Below, piece after piece: positions 56,629 through 64,000 of a DNA stretch of 64,000 bases. The number at the start of each line of letters is the position of its first letter. Within the stretch, counting starts at the first letter, position 1. The DNA comes from Halorussus salinus (GTDB taxonomy: Archaea > Halobacteriota > Halobacteria > Halobacteriales > Haladaptataceae): the NCBI RefSeq assembly GCF_004765815.2, contig NZ_ML974127.1, positions 443,310 to 507,309 on the forward strand, read 5' to 3'. The position numbers and the translations under genes are program-made. Under the pieces are notes generated by a model that saw only the letters and a list, made by a program, of their open reading frames with translations, was not told the DNA's origin and did no database searches.

Positions 56629-57869
56629 GTGGCCGAGGAGTACGACCACCGAACTGCCGTCACGCGACTCGAAGTCGAGGAGCGCGACCGGCGACTCCTC
56701 GAAGAGACGATAGACCAGTGGCGTCAGGGATGCCAGATAGCGACGAATCTGGCGTGGGATTCGTGCGACGGCAAGCGAGCGATTCAATCGCTTGCCTACG
56801 ACGACATCCGCGAGCGGACCGGCCTGAGTAGCCAGCACGCGGTTCTGGCCACGCATCAAGTCGCAGAAGCGATTTCGACGTGTCTCGAACAGCGCGAGAA
56901 GGGAATCGGAACCTCGAAACCCCACTTTACGGCCCCAACAGTCCGATACGACGCCCGGACGATGACGCTGTTCGAAGACGGGTCAGTGTCGCTCACGACC
57001 GTCGAGAGTCGCGTTCGGTGTGACCTCGCACTTCCCGACGACTCGGACGGCTATCAGTTCGAATATCTGGACGACGAACGTGGGAACTGACCGAAAGTAC
57101 CCTAACAGTTCGGGACGGCGACTTCTTCCTCCATCTGGGCTTTCGCCGACCGTCGAAATGCGCCGACGACACCGCCGAGAACGGAGCGGTTCTCGGGGTT
57201 GACCTCGGCGTCGATAATCTCGCGGTCACGAGTACGGCCGCGTTCTTCTCCGGTCGAGAACTCGACCATCGGCGTCGCCAGTTCGAAAAGCGCCGTGGGC
57301 GACTCCAGCAAGTAGGGACCCGGAGTGCACGTCGAACACTGAAGCGGGTCGGCGAGCGCGAGCGTCGATACGTCCGAGATTATCTCCACTGCGTCGCCAA
57401 AGGAATCGTCGCCGAGGCCTGGAAGTACGACTGCGGGACCATCGCCTTCGAGGACCTGACCGACATTCGCGAAACGCTTCCCGAGGCGAACTGGTTTCAC
57501 CTGTGGGCGTTTCGACGACTCCACGAGTTCGTGGCCTACAAAGCGAGCGACTTCGGTATCGAGACGGTCGAGGTAGACCCCGAGTACACGTCTCGCCGAT
57601 GTTCGGAGTGCGGTCACACCTCGGAGCGAAATCGCCCTCGGCGAGACCATTTTCGTTGTCAGAACTGCAAGAACGAAGCCAACGCCGACTACAACGCGGC
57701 GAAGAACGTCGGATTGCGGTGTGTCCGTCGCGGCCTTCAGTCGTCACGGCGGACGGGCGTCGGTCGATGCGCCCTCAAGTCCGGAACGCTGACGCCGACC
57801 GGGGGATTCACCCCCTACCCCGACGGGTTCGAGGCCGAGTTCGCGGACGAGTCCCTCGCGGACAGTTGA
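56629..57869 (+). pseudogene. tnpB: Frameshifted IS200/IS605-type TnpB (RNA-guided nuclease family)
   Basis: Two frames together make one haloarchaeal TnpB. Frame 1 (56629-57090) encodes the N-terminal 153 residues (AVTRLEVEERDRRLLEETID, FTAPTVRYDARTMTLFEDG). It stops at 57088-57090. From 57084 the next frame continues with ELTESTLTVRDG and VLGVDLGVDNLAVTS and runs to 57869. One base has been lost in the Gly codon near 57082-57084. RuvC residues remain: Asp in GVDLGVD, Glu in IAFEDLTD, Asp in NADYNAAKN; the zinc ribbon CSECG/CQNCK is intact. No tnpA is present. GTG 56629 or an earlier start is possible. The damage may be recent or a sequencing error. Confidence 0.88.
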
Positions 57870-57906
57870 TATCTCCTTCTCGGCGTTTTCGATGCAGGAG
57901 CTTCAT

Positions 57907-58368
57907 TTAAAACAGGAACATGAAATTGTGGACTCCGAGGAATCCGTACCAGACCGCGGCCGAGGAGTACGTCACGACCCGGAACGCCGCCGGATACCCG
58001 TCGGGTGCCCACGAGTCGGGGACCAGTCGGGCGACGGCCTCCCCGCTCTCGGCCAGCAGAGCGACGCCGACGACGGCGAGAACGACGGTGACGAGGACGC
58101 CCTCGACCATCCCGAACTCGCCCATCAGCGTCCGCGTGAGCCACATCGACTCGTACACGTCGTCGCGGAGCGAGAGGACCGTCACGGTGCTGACCGCGTC
58201 GAGGAGTTTCCCGACGACGAGGAGTACGAGCAGGCCGAGTCGGTCCGCGCCGACCGCGAAGCGACCGCCGCCGACGGCGAAGGTCGAGGAGCTGTTCGAC
58301 ACGACGCCAGCGACGCCGCCGTCGGCCTTTGTTATGGACCGGAAATACGGCGGGTAATCGCGGGCCAA
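57907..58368 (-). CDS. Membrane protein with four hydrophobic segments, unknown function
   Basis: A 153-residue protein with helices at about 44-62, 88-107, 128-150 and a shorter one between. The N-terminus (MARDYPPYFRSITKADG) is polar, and the start could be later. No family recognised. It lies between the broken tnpB and tspO, 47 nt downstream of tspO on the same strand, so the two may be co-transcribed. Confidence 0.55.
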   Translation of the reverse strand: MARDYPPYFRSITKADGGVAGVVSNSSSTFAVGGGRFAVGADRLGLLVLLVVGKLLDAVSTVTVLSLRDDVYESMWLTRTLMGEFGMVEGVLVTVVLAVVGVALLAESGEAVARLVPDSWAPDGYPAAFRVVTYSSAAVWYGFLGVHNFMFLF

Positions 58369-58415
58369 TCGGAATCAGGCAGTGGTTGCGGAGAGTAACG
58401 ACTCGCTACGCTCGC

Positions 58416-58922
58416 TCAGTTGAGTCGCCAGAGTTCGTAGTTGAGCGCGGTGGCGAATCCGACCCACAGCAGGTAGGGGACCAGCAGGGCCGTCGCGCGC
58501 CGGTCGATGCGGGCGAACGCCGCCATCGTCGCCAGAATCGTCGCCAGCAGGACGAGGATGACGACCAGTCCGCCGAAGATGGCCTGCGCGCCGAAGAACG
58601 TCAGCGTCCACGCGGCGTTCAGGACCAACTGGACGCCGAAGACCCCGAGCGCGACGGTGCGGAGTCGGCCCTCGTCGCTTTGCCAGACGAGGTACAGCGC
58701 GACGCCCATCAGCAGGTAGAGCGTGGTCCAGACCGGGCCGAACAGCCAACTCGGCGGCGTAAACGCGGGCTTGGCCAGCGTCGGGTACCACGTCGCCACC
58801 TCGTCGGCCGTGAGGATGGAGGGGACGATTCCGGCGAGTTGGCAGACGAGGACGCTTCCGACGAGGAGTGTCCAATCGACCCCCTCGCCGTCGCCGCCGC
58901 GCAGGGTTTCGGTGACGTTCAT
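58416..58922 (-). CDS. tspO: TspO/MBR family tryptophan-rich sensory protein
   Basis: A 168-residue five-helix membrane protein. It keeps the family motifs: WYPTLAKPAFTPPSWLFGPV, shown as AKPAFTPPSWLFGPVW, then TTLYLLMGVALYLVW, LVLNAAWTLTFF and PYLLWVGFATALNYELW. TspO binds porphyrins and, in bacteria, tunes tetrapyrrole and stress responses to light and oxygen. With rhodopsin genes elsewhere in the window, this organism clearly lives in light. ATG 58922. Confidence 0.93.
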   Translation of the reverse strand: MNVTETLRGGDGEGVDWTLLVGSVLVCQLAGIVPSILTADEVATWYPTLAKPAFTPPSWLFGPVWTTLYLLMGVALYLVWQSDEGRLRTVALGVFGVQLVLNAAWTLTFFGAQAIFGGLVVILVLLATILATMAAFARIDRRATALLVPYLLWVGFATALNYELWRLN

Positions 58923-59021
58923 GAGTCCCTGTAGGACGCCGAGGAGGAAAGAGATGGAGGGTCCGGGAAATCGTGGTCGGGTATCGGAACTTTCAGCACC
59001 GGTCTCCTCGTTGCTGTCGGT

Positions 59022-59303
59022 ATGTCACCGACCGTGGACGACCTCCGAAACGAGATTCGGACCGCAGTGGGCCGGTACGAGCGCGTCGAATCGACCGGCT
59101 TCACCAAGGAGGCGCTCGCCGCGATTTGCGAGGCCGTGGACTACGAGGCGGAGACGAACCGCCGTCCGTCGAAGTCCCGGATGCGCGCCGGGATTCTGTG
59201 GAAAGTCGGCGAGTTGGAGAGCGACGACCCCGAGGAGGCCCCGAGTTCGTTCCGGAAGGCGGAGTTGGAGGCCATCGCCGAGGCGCTTCGAGACGAGGAG
59301 TGA
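59022..59303 (+). CDS. Conserved small helical haloarchaeal protein, unknown function
   Basis: A 93-residue mostly helical protein: VDDLRNEIRTAVGRYERVES, GFTKEALAAICEAVDYE, then KSRMRAGILWKVGELESDD and RKAELEAIAEALRDEE. Basic and acidic residues alternate as in small nucleic-acid- or protein-binding domains. I know no function. The ATG at 59022 is divergent from tspO. Confidence 0.7.
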   Translation: MSPTVDDLRNEIRTAVGRYERVESTGFTKEALAAICEAVDYEAETNRRPSKSRMRAGILWKVGELESDDPEEAPSSFRKAELEAIAEALRDEE

Positions 59304-59725
59304 CACGCGAGAATTGTAACGACGTATTGGATAACGAGACCGCCGAAAACGTCGCAGTGAACGCCTCGAAAGCCCCCGCCCGCTCGCGGTCGCTGAACGA
59401 CATCTCCGACGGACGTAGTTGCGTCGGAGAGAGGTCGCTCAGACGACTACACTGCACGCGAGCGGGCGGCCCCTTTATCCCACCCGACAGTGGTCTATTC
59501 GACCGAGCGTCTGCCGGTGGTTTGACCGGTCGAGCGTTCGCTGACCTGTCTGGTCGAGTGCGTCCCGTCGTCTGCGTCACCGAGCGTCCGCCGACCGGCG
59601 GGTCGTCGGCCCGCCGGTCGGCTCGCGCGTCCGGAACGGACCGCTATCGAAGTGTTCGAGGTTCCGCTACCGTGTTAGGGAAATGAAAAATATTGCTTTT
59701 GAAACGCTACGTCTGTGTCGGGGCG
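59304..59725. repeat. Intergenic dispersed repeat, copy 2
   Basis: On the minus strand, about 59515 down to 59350 matches the repeat at 49788-49994: GGGTGGGATAAAGGGGCCGC (in + orientation GCGGCCCCTTTATCCCACCC at 59466-59485), GTGCAGTGTAGTCGTCTGA, a hairpin TCTCCGACG/CGTCGGAGA at 59403-59430, and GCGACCGCGAGCGGGCGGG. No gene is supported. The end of the gap (59680-59700) is AT-rich. Confidence 0.65.
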
Positions 59726-61378
59726 TCAGTCGTCGGCGGGCGCGGGGTCGGCCTCGTCGTCCGCCACGAGGAGGCGGTCCAGCGCGTTCACCATCGCGGT
59801 GACGCTGGCGCGGGTGATGTCGCCGTCGCTGGCCCGGACCGTCACCGAGCGGTCTCCTCGGGACATCTCGACTTCGACCGTGACAACCGCGTCCGTGCCG
59901 CCGGTGATGGCGTCCACGTGGTAGGAGTCGAGGTCGGCCTCGGCCGCGACGGCCGCCGAGTCCCGCGAGTCCGAGACCGCTTCGCGGACCGCGCTGACCG
60001 CGGCGTCCACCGGGCCGTCGCCCGTGCCGCTGGCGATTTGCTCGTCGCCGTCCACGTCGAGGCGGACGCTGGCGGTCGGTTGCGGCCCGCCGCTGGTCGC
60101 GGTGAGTTCCAGTAGCGTGATGCGCCGGTCGCGCTCGCGGCCCCGCACGTCGTCGGCGATGGCGAGCAGGTCGGCGTCGGTCACGCGCTTTTCCTGCTCG
60201 GCGAGTCGCTGGACGCGCGCGACGACCGCCGCGAGTTCGTCGTCGCTGACCTCGACGCCGTGTTCGGCGAGGGCGGCCTTCGCGCCCGCCCGGCCGGTGT
60301 GCTTGCCGAGGACGAGGCGTCGCTCCCGACCGACCTTCTCGGGCGGGTAGGGTTCGTACATCCGCTCGTCCTTCAGCGTGCCGTCGGTGTGGATGCCCGA
60401 CTCGTGGGCGAAGGCGTTCTCGCCGACGACCGCCTTGTTCGGCGCGAGGGGCACGTCGGTCGCGTCGGCCACGACCCGCGCGAGGTCGTACAGTTCGGTC
60501 GTCTCCGCGGTCTCGACGCCGTAGCAGTGGTCGAGCGCGATGGCGACCTCTTCTAAGGCGACGTTGCCCGCGCGCTCGCCGACGCCGTTGACCGTGGCGT
60601 GGACGAGGTCCGCGCCCGCCGCCACGCTGGCGAGGGCGTTCGTCACCGCGAGGCCGAGGTCGTCGTGGGTGTGCGTGCTGGTCGGCCCCAACTCCGTGAG
60701 CCGCGAGACCGCCTCGTAGGCCCGCTGGGGACCGGTGTGGCCCACCGTGTCCGCGAAGCAGAACCTGTCGGCTCCGGCGTCGTGGGCGGCCTCGGCGAGT
60801 TCTTCGAGGAACTCGAAGTCGGCCCGCGAGCCGTCCTCGCCGATGACTTCGACCCAGAGGCCGTGGTCGCGGGCGTACGCGACCAACTCCTCGGTCGTTT
60901 CGACCACCTCGTCGCGCGAGGAGCCCACCTTCTCCTCGACGTGGCGGTCGCTGGCGGGGACGACGAGGTTCACGCCGTCCACGTCGCAGTCGAGCGCGAG
61001 GTCCACGTCGCGCTGGACGCCGCGCGCGAAGCTGGTGACGCAGGCGTCCAAGCCCAGTCCCGCCACGCGCTCGATGGTCTCGCGCTCGCCGTCGCCGGTG
61101 CAGGCGCTCCCGGCCTCGACGACCGAGACGCCCGCGCGGTCGAGCGCGGTCGCTATCTCGGCCTTCTCGGCGGGGGTGAGCGAGACGCCCGGCGCTTGCT
61201 CGCCGTCCCGGAGCGTCGTGTCGAGAAGTGCCACCTCGCGGTCCGCGAGTCGCCGGTCGCGTTCGCGCCGGTCGGTCCGCTCTCCGTCGCGGTCGCGTCG
61301 TTCCGCGCGTTCTCCGTCCTGTGCGTCGCCGTCTGCGGGAGGTGTGTTATTCGGGGAACCCCCGAATAAATCGTTCAC
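59726..61378 (-). CDS. LeuA/CimA-type synthase (2-isopropylmalate or citramalate synthase)
   Basis: A 550-residue enzyme of the HMGL-like/LeuA family that condenses acetyl-CoA with a 2-oxoacid in leucine or isoleucine synthesis. The TIM barrel (about 48-310) has LLDTTLRDGEQAPGVSL, FADTVGHTGPQ, HTHDDLGLAVTNALA (metal His) and NGVGERAGNVALEEV; GKHTGRAGAK follows. The C-terminal LeuA regulatory domain (about 415-530) binds the product amino acid. LeuA and CimA cannot be told apart here. The first 45 residues are low-complexity Arg/Asp. GTG 61378 is the only start, and a strong palindrome covers codons 4-11, so the true start may be later. Confidence 0.88.
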   Translation of the reverse strand: MNDLFGGSPNNTPPADGDAQDGERAERRDRDGERTDRRERDRRLADREVALLDTTLRDGEQAPGVSLTPAEKAEIATALDRAGVSVVEAGSACTGDGERETIERVAGLGLDACVTSFARGVQRDVDLALDCDVDGVNLVVPASDRHVEEKVGSSRDEVVETTEELVAYARDHGLWVEVIGEDGSRADFEFLEELAEAAHDAGADRFCFADTVGHTGPQRAYEAVSRLTELGPTSTHTHDDLGLAVTNALASVAAGADLVHATVNGVGERAGNVALEEVAIALDHCYGVETAETTELYDLARVVADATDVPLAPNKAVVGENAFAHESGIHTDGTLKDERMYEPYPPEKVGRERRLVLGKHTGRAGAKAALAEHGVEVSDDELAAVVARVQRLAEQEKRVTDADLLAIADDVRGRERDRRITLLELTATSGGPQPTASVRLDVDGDEQIASGTGDGPVDAAVSAVREAVSDSRDSAAVAAEADLDSYHVDAITGGTDAVVTVEVEMSRGDRSVTVRASDGDITRASVTAMVNALDRLLVADDEADPAPADD

Positions 61379-61385
61379 TGGCCAT
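61347..61385 (-). promoter_or_regulatory. Palindrome and 12-codon leader frame at the LeuA/CimA start
   Basis: Perfect 10-bp arms TTATTCGGGG (61347-61356) and CCCCGAATAA (61360-61369) with a 3-nt spacer lie at the very 5' end of the predicted transcript; a TATA-like CTTAACTACT (minus strand, about 61416-61425) is 30-40 nt further up. A short frame ATG 61385 to TAA 61347 (MASERFIRGFPE) ends exactly on the palindrome edge, in a different frame from the synthase. It may be an operator or a translated leader/attenuator. Confidence 0.5.
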
Positions 61386-61504
61386 GATTGACCACGCCGT
61401 CCCTTTCACGGGGGAGTAGTTAAGGGGGCCTTTGTGACAGGCCGGTCTGTCGGACCCGAATCCGTCTGTTCAAGTATATTACCTCCCATCGTGTTGTAAC
61501 GGGT

Positions 61505-61720
61505 ATGGAGAACGTCGTTTCTCGAAAGAGTGACGAGGAACTCGTTCGCTTCGCGCTGGCGAAGTACCGTCACGGTGAGGTCGGCATGCGCGGGGCCGCC
61601 GACATCGCGGGACTGAGTATCGCCGAGATGATGACGGAGGCCAACGAGCGCGATGTCCGCCAGAACTACGACGAAACGGACCTCGAATCCGACGTAGCGA
61701 ATCTCGGCAATCGGACGTAG
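61505..61720 (+). CDS. UPF0175-like small protein (antitoxin-type family)
   Basis: A 71-residue protein with LVRFALAKYRHGEVGMRGAA, then DIAGLSIAEMMTEANERDV, matching the UPF0175 pattern (Y-x-x-G-x-x-S/G-x-x-x-A-A-x-x-A-G-L). Such proteins are often antitoxins of PIN-domain toxins or regulators. No toxin gene is adjacent. AGTATATTA at about 61472-61480 is a clear TATA box that predicts a leaderless start at ATG 61505. Confidence 0.75.
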   Translation: MENVVSRKSDEELVRFALAKYRHGEVGMRGAADIAGLSIAEMMTEANERDVRQNYDETDLESDVANLGNRT

Positions 61721-61734
61721 AGTAAGGGCTGACC

Positions 61735-62979
61735 CTACTCGCTCGCGTCGGCCGTCGGCCGGTCCGCCGCCACCGGAACCTCCCACGCGAGGACGGCCAG
61801 CGAACCGGCTACCAGCACTCCTCCGGCTATCGCCAGCGCCAGCAACGGCGACGAGAAGTCCGAGACCGCGCCGCTGGCCAACTGGAACGGAATCACGGTC
61901 AGGCCGCTGACCATCGCCATCGCCGACAGGACCGTCGCCCGACCCAGCGACTCGGTGCGGTCGTTGACGTACTGGCTGGCCAGCGCGCGGGTGGTGTCCG
62001 CGATACCGCGCGCGAGCAGGAGAACTGGAAGCGCGAGGACTGGAACCAGATACATCCCCGCCAGCGCCGCGCCGACCGCGAACGGGAGAACGAGGAACCA
62101 CGTCCGGAGACCGATTCGCTTCTTGATGGCTCCGGCGTAGTAACTGACGGCCGCGCCGACGAGGCTTATCCCGGCGTAGTACCAGCCCAGTAGCGACTCG
62201 ACGCGGCCCGGCGCGACGCCGAGGTCTATCACGACGGTCTCGAAGATGGGCTGGACGAACATGAAGACGAGATAGAGGACCGCGGCGAACAGGACGTAGT
62301 AGTAGACCACGAACGCTCGAATCCGCCGGTTCGTCACGGTCTCGCGGACGATGCGGACGCTCCGGCCGAGCGAGAGGTCCTCGTCGTCGGTCTCCTCGTA
62401 GGTCTCCGAGTCCGACAGCGACAGCAGGACCGGAAGCCCGAGCGCGGTGACGCCCGCGGCGACGAAGAAGGGGTACGCGAGGTCCACGCTCCCGAGGTAG
62501 CCGCCGACGACGGCCGCGACGACGCCCGTCAACAGCGAGACCGACTCGCCGCGCCCGCGGACGTGCGAGAAGCGGTCCTCCGAGAGGTCGTCGGTCAGGG
62601 TGTCGTAGAGCCACGCGTCCTCGCTCCCCGACCGGAAGTTGTAGCCCATCGACCAGCAGACGTAGAGGCCGAGGAGCGCGGGGAACGACTCCGCGAACCC
62701 GATGGCGACGAGCGTCGCCGCGATGACGCCGGTCCCGACCAGCAGGCTGTCGCGCCGCCCGATGCGGTCGCCGACGTAGCCGGTCGGCACCTCGCCGAGG
62801 ACGGTCGTGACGTTGTAGGCCGCTTCCAGAAGGGCGATTTGCGTGAACGACAGCCCCTGCGCGAGGAAGTAGAGATACATCACGGGGCGGTAGAACTCCA
62901 CCGCCTTCGTCGCCTTGTAGAGGTAGTACTTGAACACGGCCGACTCGGGGAGTCGCCCGGAGCGCCCACGTTCGGTCAT
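61735..62979 (-). CDS. MFS transporter
   Basis: A 414-residue permease with 12 helices in two halves. The motif A-type loop between helices 2 and 3 is GYVGDRIGRRDSLLVG, and the N-terminal helix begins FKYYLYKATKAVEFYRPVMY. The acidic loop between halves is about 25 residues (SETYEETDDEDLS). Members of this subgroup export drugs or metabolites; the substrate is unknown. ATG 62979 (MTERGRSGRLPES) is chosen; upstream sequence in frame is not membrane-protein-like. Confidence 0.88.
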   Translation of the reverse strand: MTERGRSGRLPESAVFKYYLYKATKAVEFYRPVMYLYFLAQGLSFTQIALLEAAYNVTTVLGEVPTGYVGDRIGRRDSLLVGTGVIAATLVAIGFAESFPALLGLYVCWSMGYNFRSGSEDAWLYDTLTDDLSEDRFSHVRGRGESVSLLTGVVAAVVGGYLGSVDLAYPFFVAAGVTALGLPVLLSLSDSETYEETDDEDLSLGRSVRIVRETVTNRRIRAFVVYYYVLFAAVLYLVFMFVQPIFETVVIDLGVAPGRVESLLGWYYAGISLVGAAVSYYAGAIKKRIGLRTWFLVLPFAVGAALAGMYLVPVLALPVLLLARGIADTTRALASQYVNDRTESLGRATVLSAMAMVSGLTVIPFQLASGAVSDFSSPLLALAIAGGVLVAGSLAVLAWEVPVAADRPTADASE

Positions 62980-63106
62980 CTGCCGGAAGGACGTTCGTGG
63001 CTCCTGATATGTCCTGTTAAGACCGAATCGGGCGAGTCGTAATAATTCGGCCGAGTCGGCCGCTATCGCCGTACGCTTATATTCGACGCCGCACAACCCA
63101 CTGGCG

Positions 63107-63652
63107 ATGAAGGAGACGCCCACCGGAACCCCGGTCGGCGTGGACGACCCCTACGACCACGCAGGGGTCTGTGACCACCTCACCGACGAGGGCAAGTGTC
63201 GCTACGCCTTCGAGCATCCGGAGCAGGACCCCGAGTTCGCCCGCGAACGTCGCCGTGACGAGTTGCGGTGTCCGGCGGCGGACCCCGACGGGGATTGGGA
63301 CTGGGAGGAGTGCCCCCACTACCGATGCCGGAACCGTGAGCGCGAGTGCGTCCGGTGCGGACTCGGCGAGCGCCGGATGGCCCACTCGGACGAACGGCCA
63401 CTCCTCGAAGAACACCATCTCTCGTACGCCAGCGAGGGCGAGACGCTCGGCCACGAGATTACCGTCCTCCTCTGTCGGTGGTGCCACGCGAAGGTCCACA
63501 AGTCGTGGGCGCGCATCGACGACGACGCGAACCCAGACCCCGAGGCCATCGCCGAGAAGGAGGGCCGACGCTCGCGCGAACAGCGCGAGGCGGGGTTCGA
63601 GTCGGCCGCCGAGCGGTTCGACGTGGGCGACGCGGACGACGGCGACGAGTAA
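63107..63652 (+). CDS. HNH-like zinc protein (DUF7097-like)
   Basis: A 181-residue Cys/His-rich soluble protein. The first half has VCDHLTDEGKCRYAFEH and ELRCPAADPDGDWDWEECPHYRCRN, cut here as CPAADPDGDWDWEECPHY. The second half is an HNH-type zinc fold: ECVRCGLGERR, LLEEHHLSYASEG and LLCRWCHAKVHKSW, with the EHH and HAKVH histidines in nuclease-like positions. A disordered acidic tail ends it. It may be a nuclease or a DNA-binding relative. The ATG at 63107 follows GCTTATATTC (63075-63084), a good TATA box for a leaderless transcript. Confidence 0.8.
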   Translation: MKETPTGTPVGVDDPYDHAGVCDHLTDEGKCRYAFEHPEQDPEFARERRRDELRCPAADPDGDWDWEECPHYRCRNRERECVRCGLGERRMAHSDERPLLEEHHLSYASEGETLGHEITVLLCRWCHAKVHKSWARIDDDANPDPEAIAEKEGRRSREQREAGFESAAERFDVGDADDGDE

Positions 63653-63769
63653 CGAACCGACGACGAGTAGCGAACCGGTCGGCGACGAGATACCGGCCGC
63701 CGGAGAGCGGGCCACCCGCCGGACGGCGGTGGCAACAACCCTTATTCGCGTGCCTTCCCTTCCACGCAC

Positions 63770-64000
63770 GTGACCGACGACTCGACCTTCGACAGGCGTT
63801 CGTTCCTTCGGCGGGCGAGTGGCGCAGGACTGGCGGGATTCTCCGGATTGACCGGATTCGGGTTCCGCGCGCGAGGAGTGGACGAAAGCGAGACGACCGG
63901 CGGACTGGCCGACGCAGACCAGCGCCGTGACACCAGCGAGGACCGGGACCAAACGGGCGCTATCGACTACTTCGAGGCCGTGCTTCCGGTGGGAGACGTG
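63770..64000 (+). CDS. Tat-exported protein, N-terminal fragment
   Basis: Open to the window edge, 77 codons visible. GTG 63770 begins MTDDSTFDRRSFLRRASGAG and continues with LAGFSGLTGFGF, a Tat signal with RRSFLRR. The mature part is polar and acidic. CTTATTCGCG at about 63741 is at TATA distance, so a leaderless GTG start is likely. The fold cannot be seen from this fragment. Confidence 0.75.
   Translation, partial: MTDDSTFDRRSFLRRASGAGLAGFSGLTGFGFRARGVDESETTGGLADADQRRDTSEDRDQTGAIDYFEAVLPVGDV

Noticed and set aside
57920-58357. Plus-strand gene opposite the membrane protein at 57907
   Set aside because: Ser/Thr/Arg-rich antisense composition, whereas the minus strand shows clear hydrophobic helices.

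Overview
The window is about 64 kb of a chromosome from an extremely halophilic archaeon (class Halobacteria). The signs are very high GC, strongly acidic proteins, Tat-dependent lipoproteins, leaderless or near-leaderless starts behind TATA-like boxes, ATGA/GTGA gene overlaps, archaeal tRNA features (C1:G72 in tRNA-Tyr), the haloarchaeal cdrL-cdrS-ftsZ2 division locus, and rhodopsin/retinal genes. I do not assign a genus.

Layout. 1-2.5 kb: the end of a microbial rhodopsin gene, then lycopene cyclase (crtY) and beta-carotene 15,15'-dioxygenase (blh), which make retinal. 2.9-6.3 kb: tRNA thiolation gene ncsA converges on ftsZ2-cdrS-cdrL; the cdr intergenic region carries palindromic GTAAGACG operator-like sites. 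6.7-7.0 kb: tRNA-Tyr with a duplicated 3' end, probably an old integration scar. 7.3-17.6 kb: mixed housekeeping genes (SLC13-type transporter with TrkA-C domains, redoxin, M24 protein, halocyanin, HAD hydrolase, DUF192, RND exporter) with several tandem and dispersed repeats. 17.6-23.3 kb: a fatty/hydroxy-acid locus (ACAD10/11-type dehydrogenase, APH-like kinase, SDR, regulator, acyl-CoA ligase). 23.5-27.4 kb: MinD-like ATPase operon, HEAT-repeat protein, TrmB regulator.

27.5-35.7 kb: a minus-strand type IV pilus-like operon (ATPase, membrane platform, five pilin-like or accessory proteins). It is split by a 1.2-kb AT-rich island that holds two plus-strand genes and has replaced the N-terminus of one pilin-like gene. 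35.8-46 kb: the most interesting part. A complete class II lanthipeptide synthetase (LanM, 42294-45590) faces a 50-residue Ser/Thr/Cys-containing candidate precursor peptide (45667-45819). A short gene at 35834 resembles only the first ~60 residues of LanM. Between them lie a Tat-exported beta-propeller, small regulators, a double ferritin-like lipoprotein and an ABC-2 exporter next to LanM.

46-50 kb: hydantoinase/oxoprolinase subunits HyuA-HyuB. 50.2-56.3 kb: the haloarchaeal MoxR / DUF58 / DUF4129 cluster plus a HalX-type protein with a degenerate receiver. 56.4-57.9 kb: tRNA-Ser(CGA) next to a frameshifted tnpB. 57.9-64 kb: membrane proteins including TspO, a LeuA/CimA-type synthase with a palindrome at its start, a UPF0175-like protein, an MFS transporter, an HNH-like protein and the start of a Tat-exported protein cut by the window edge.
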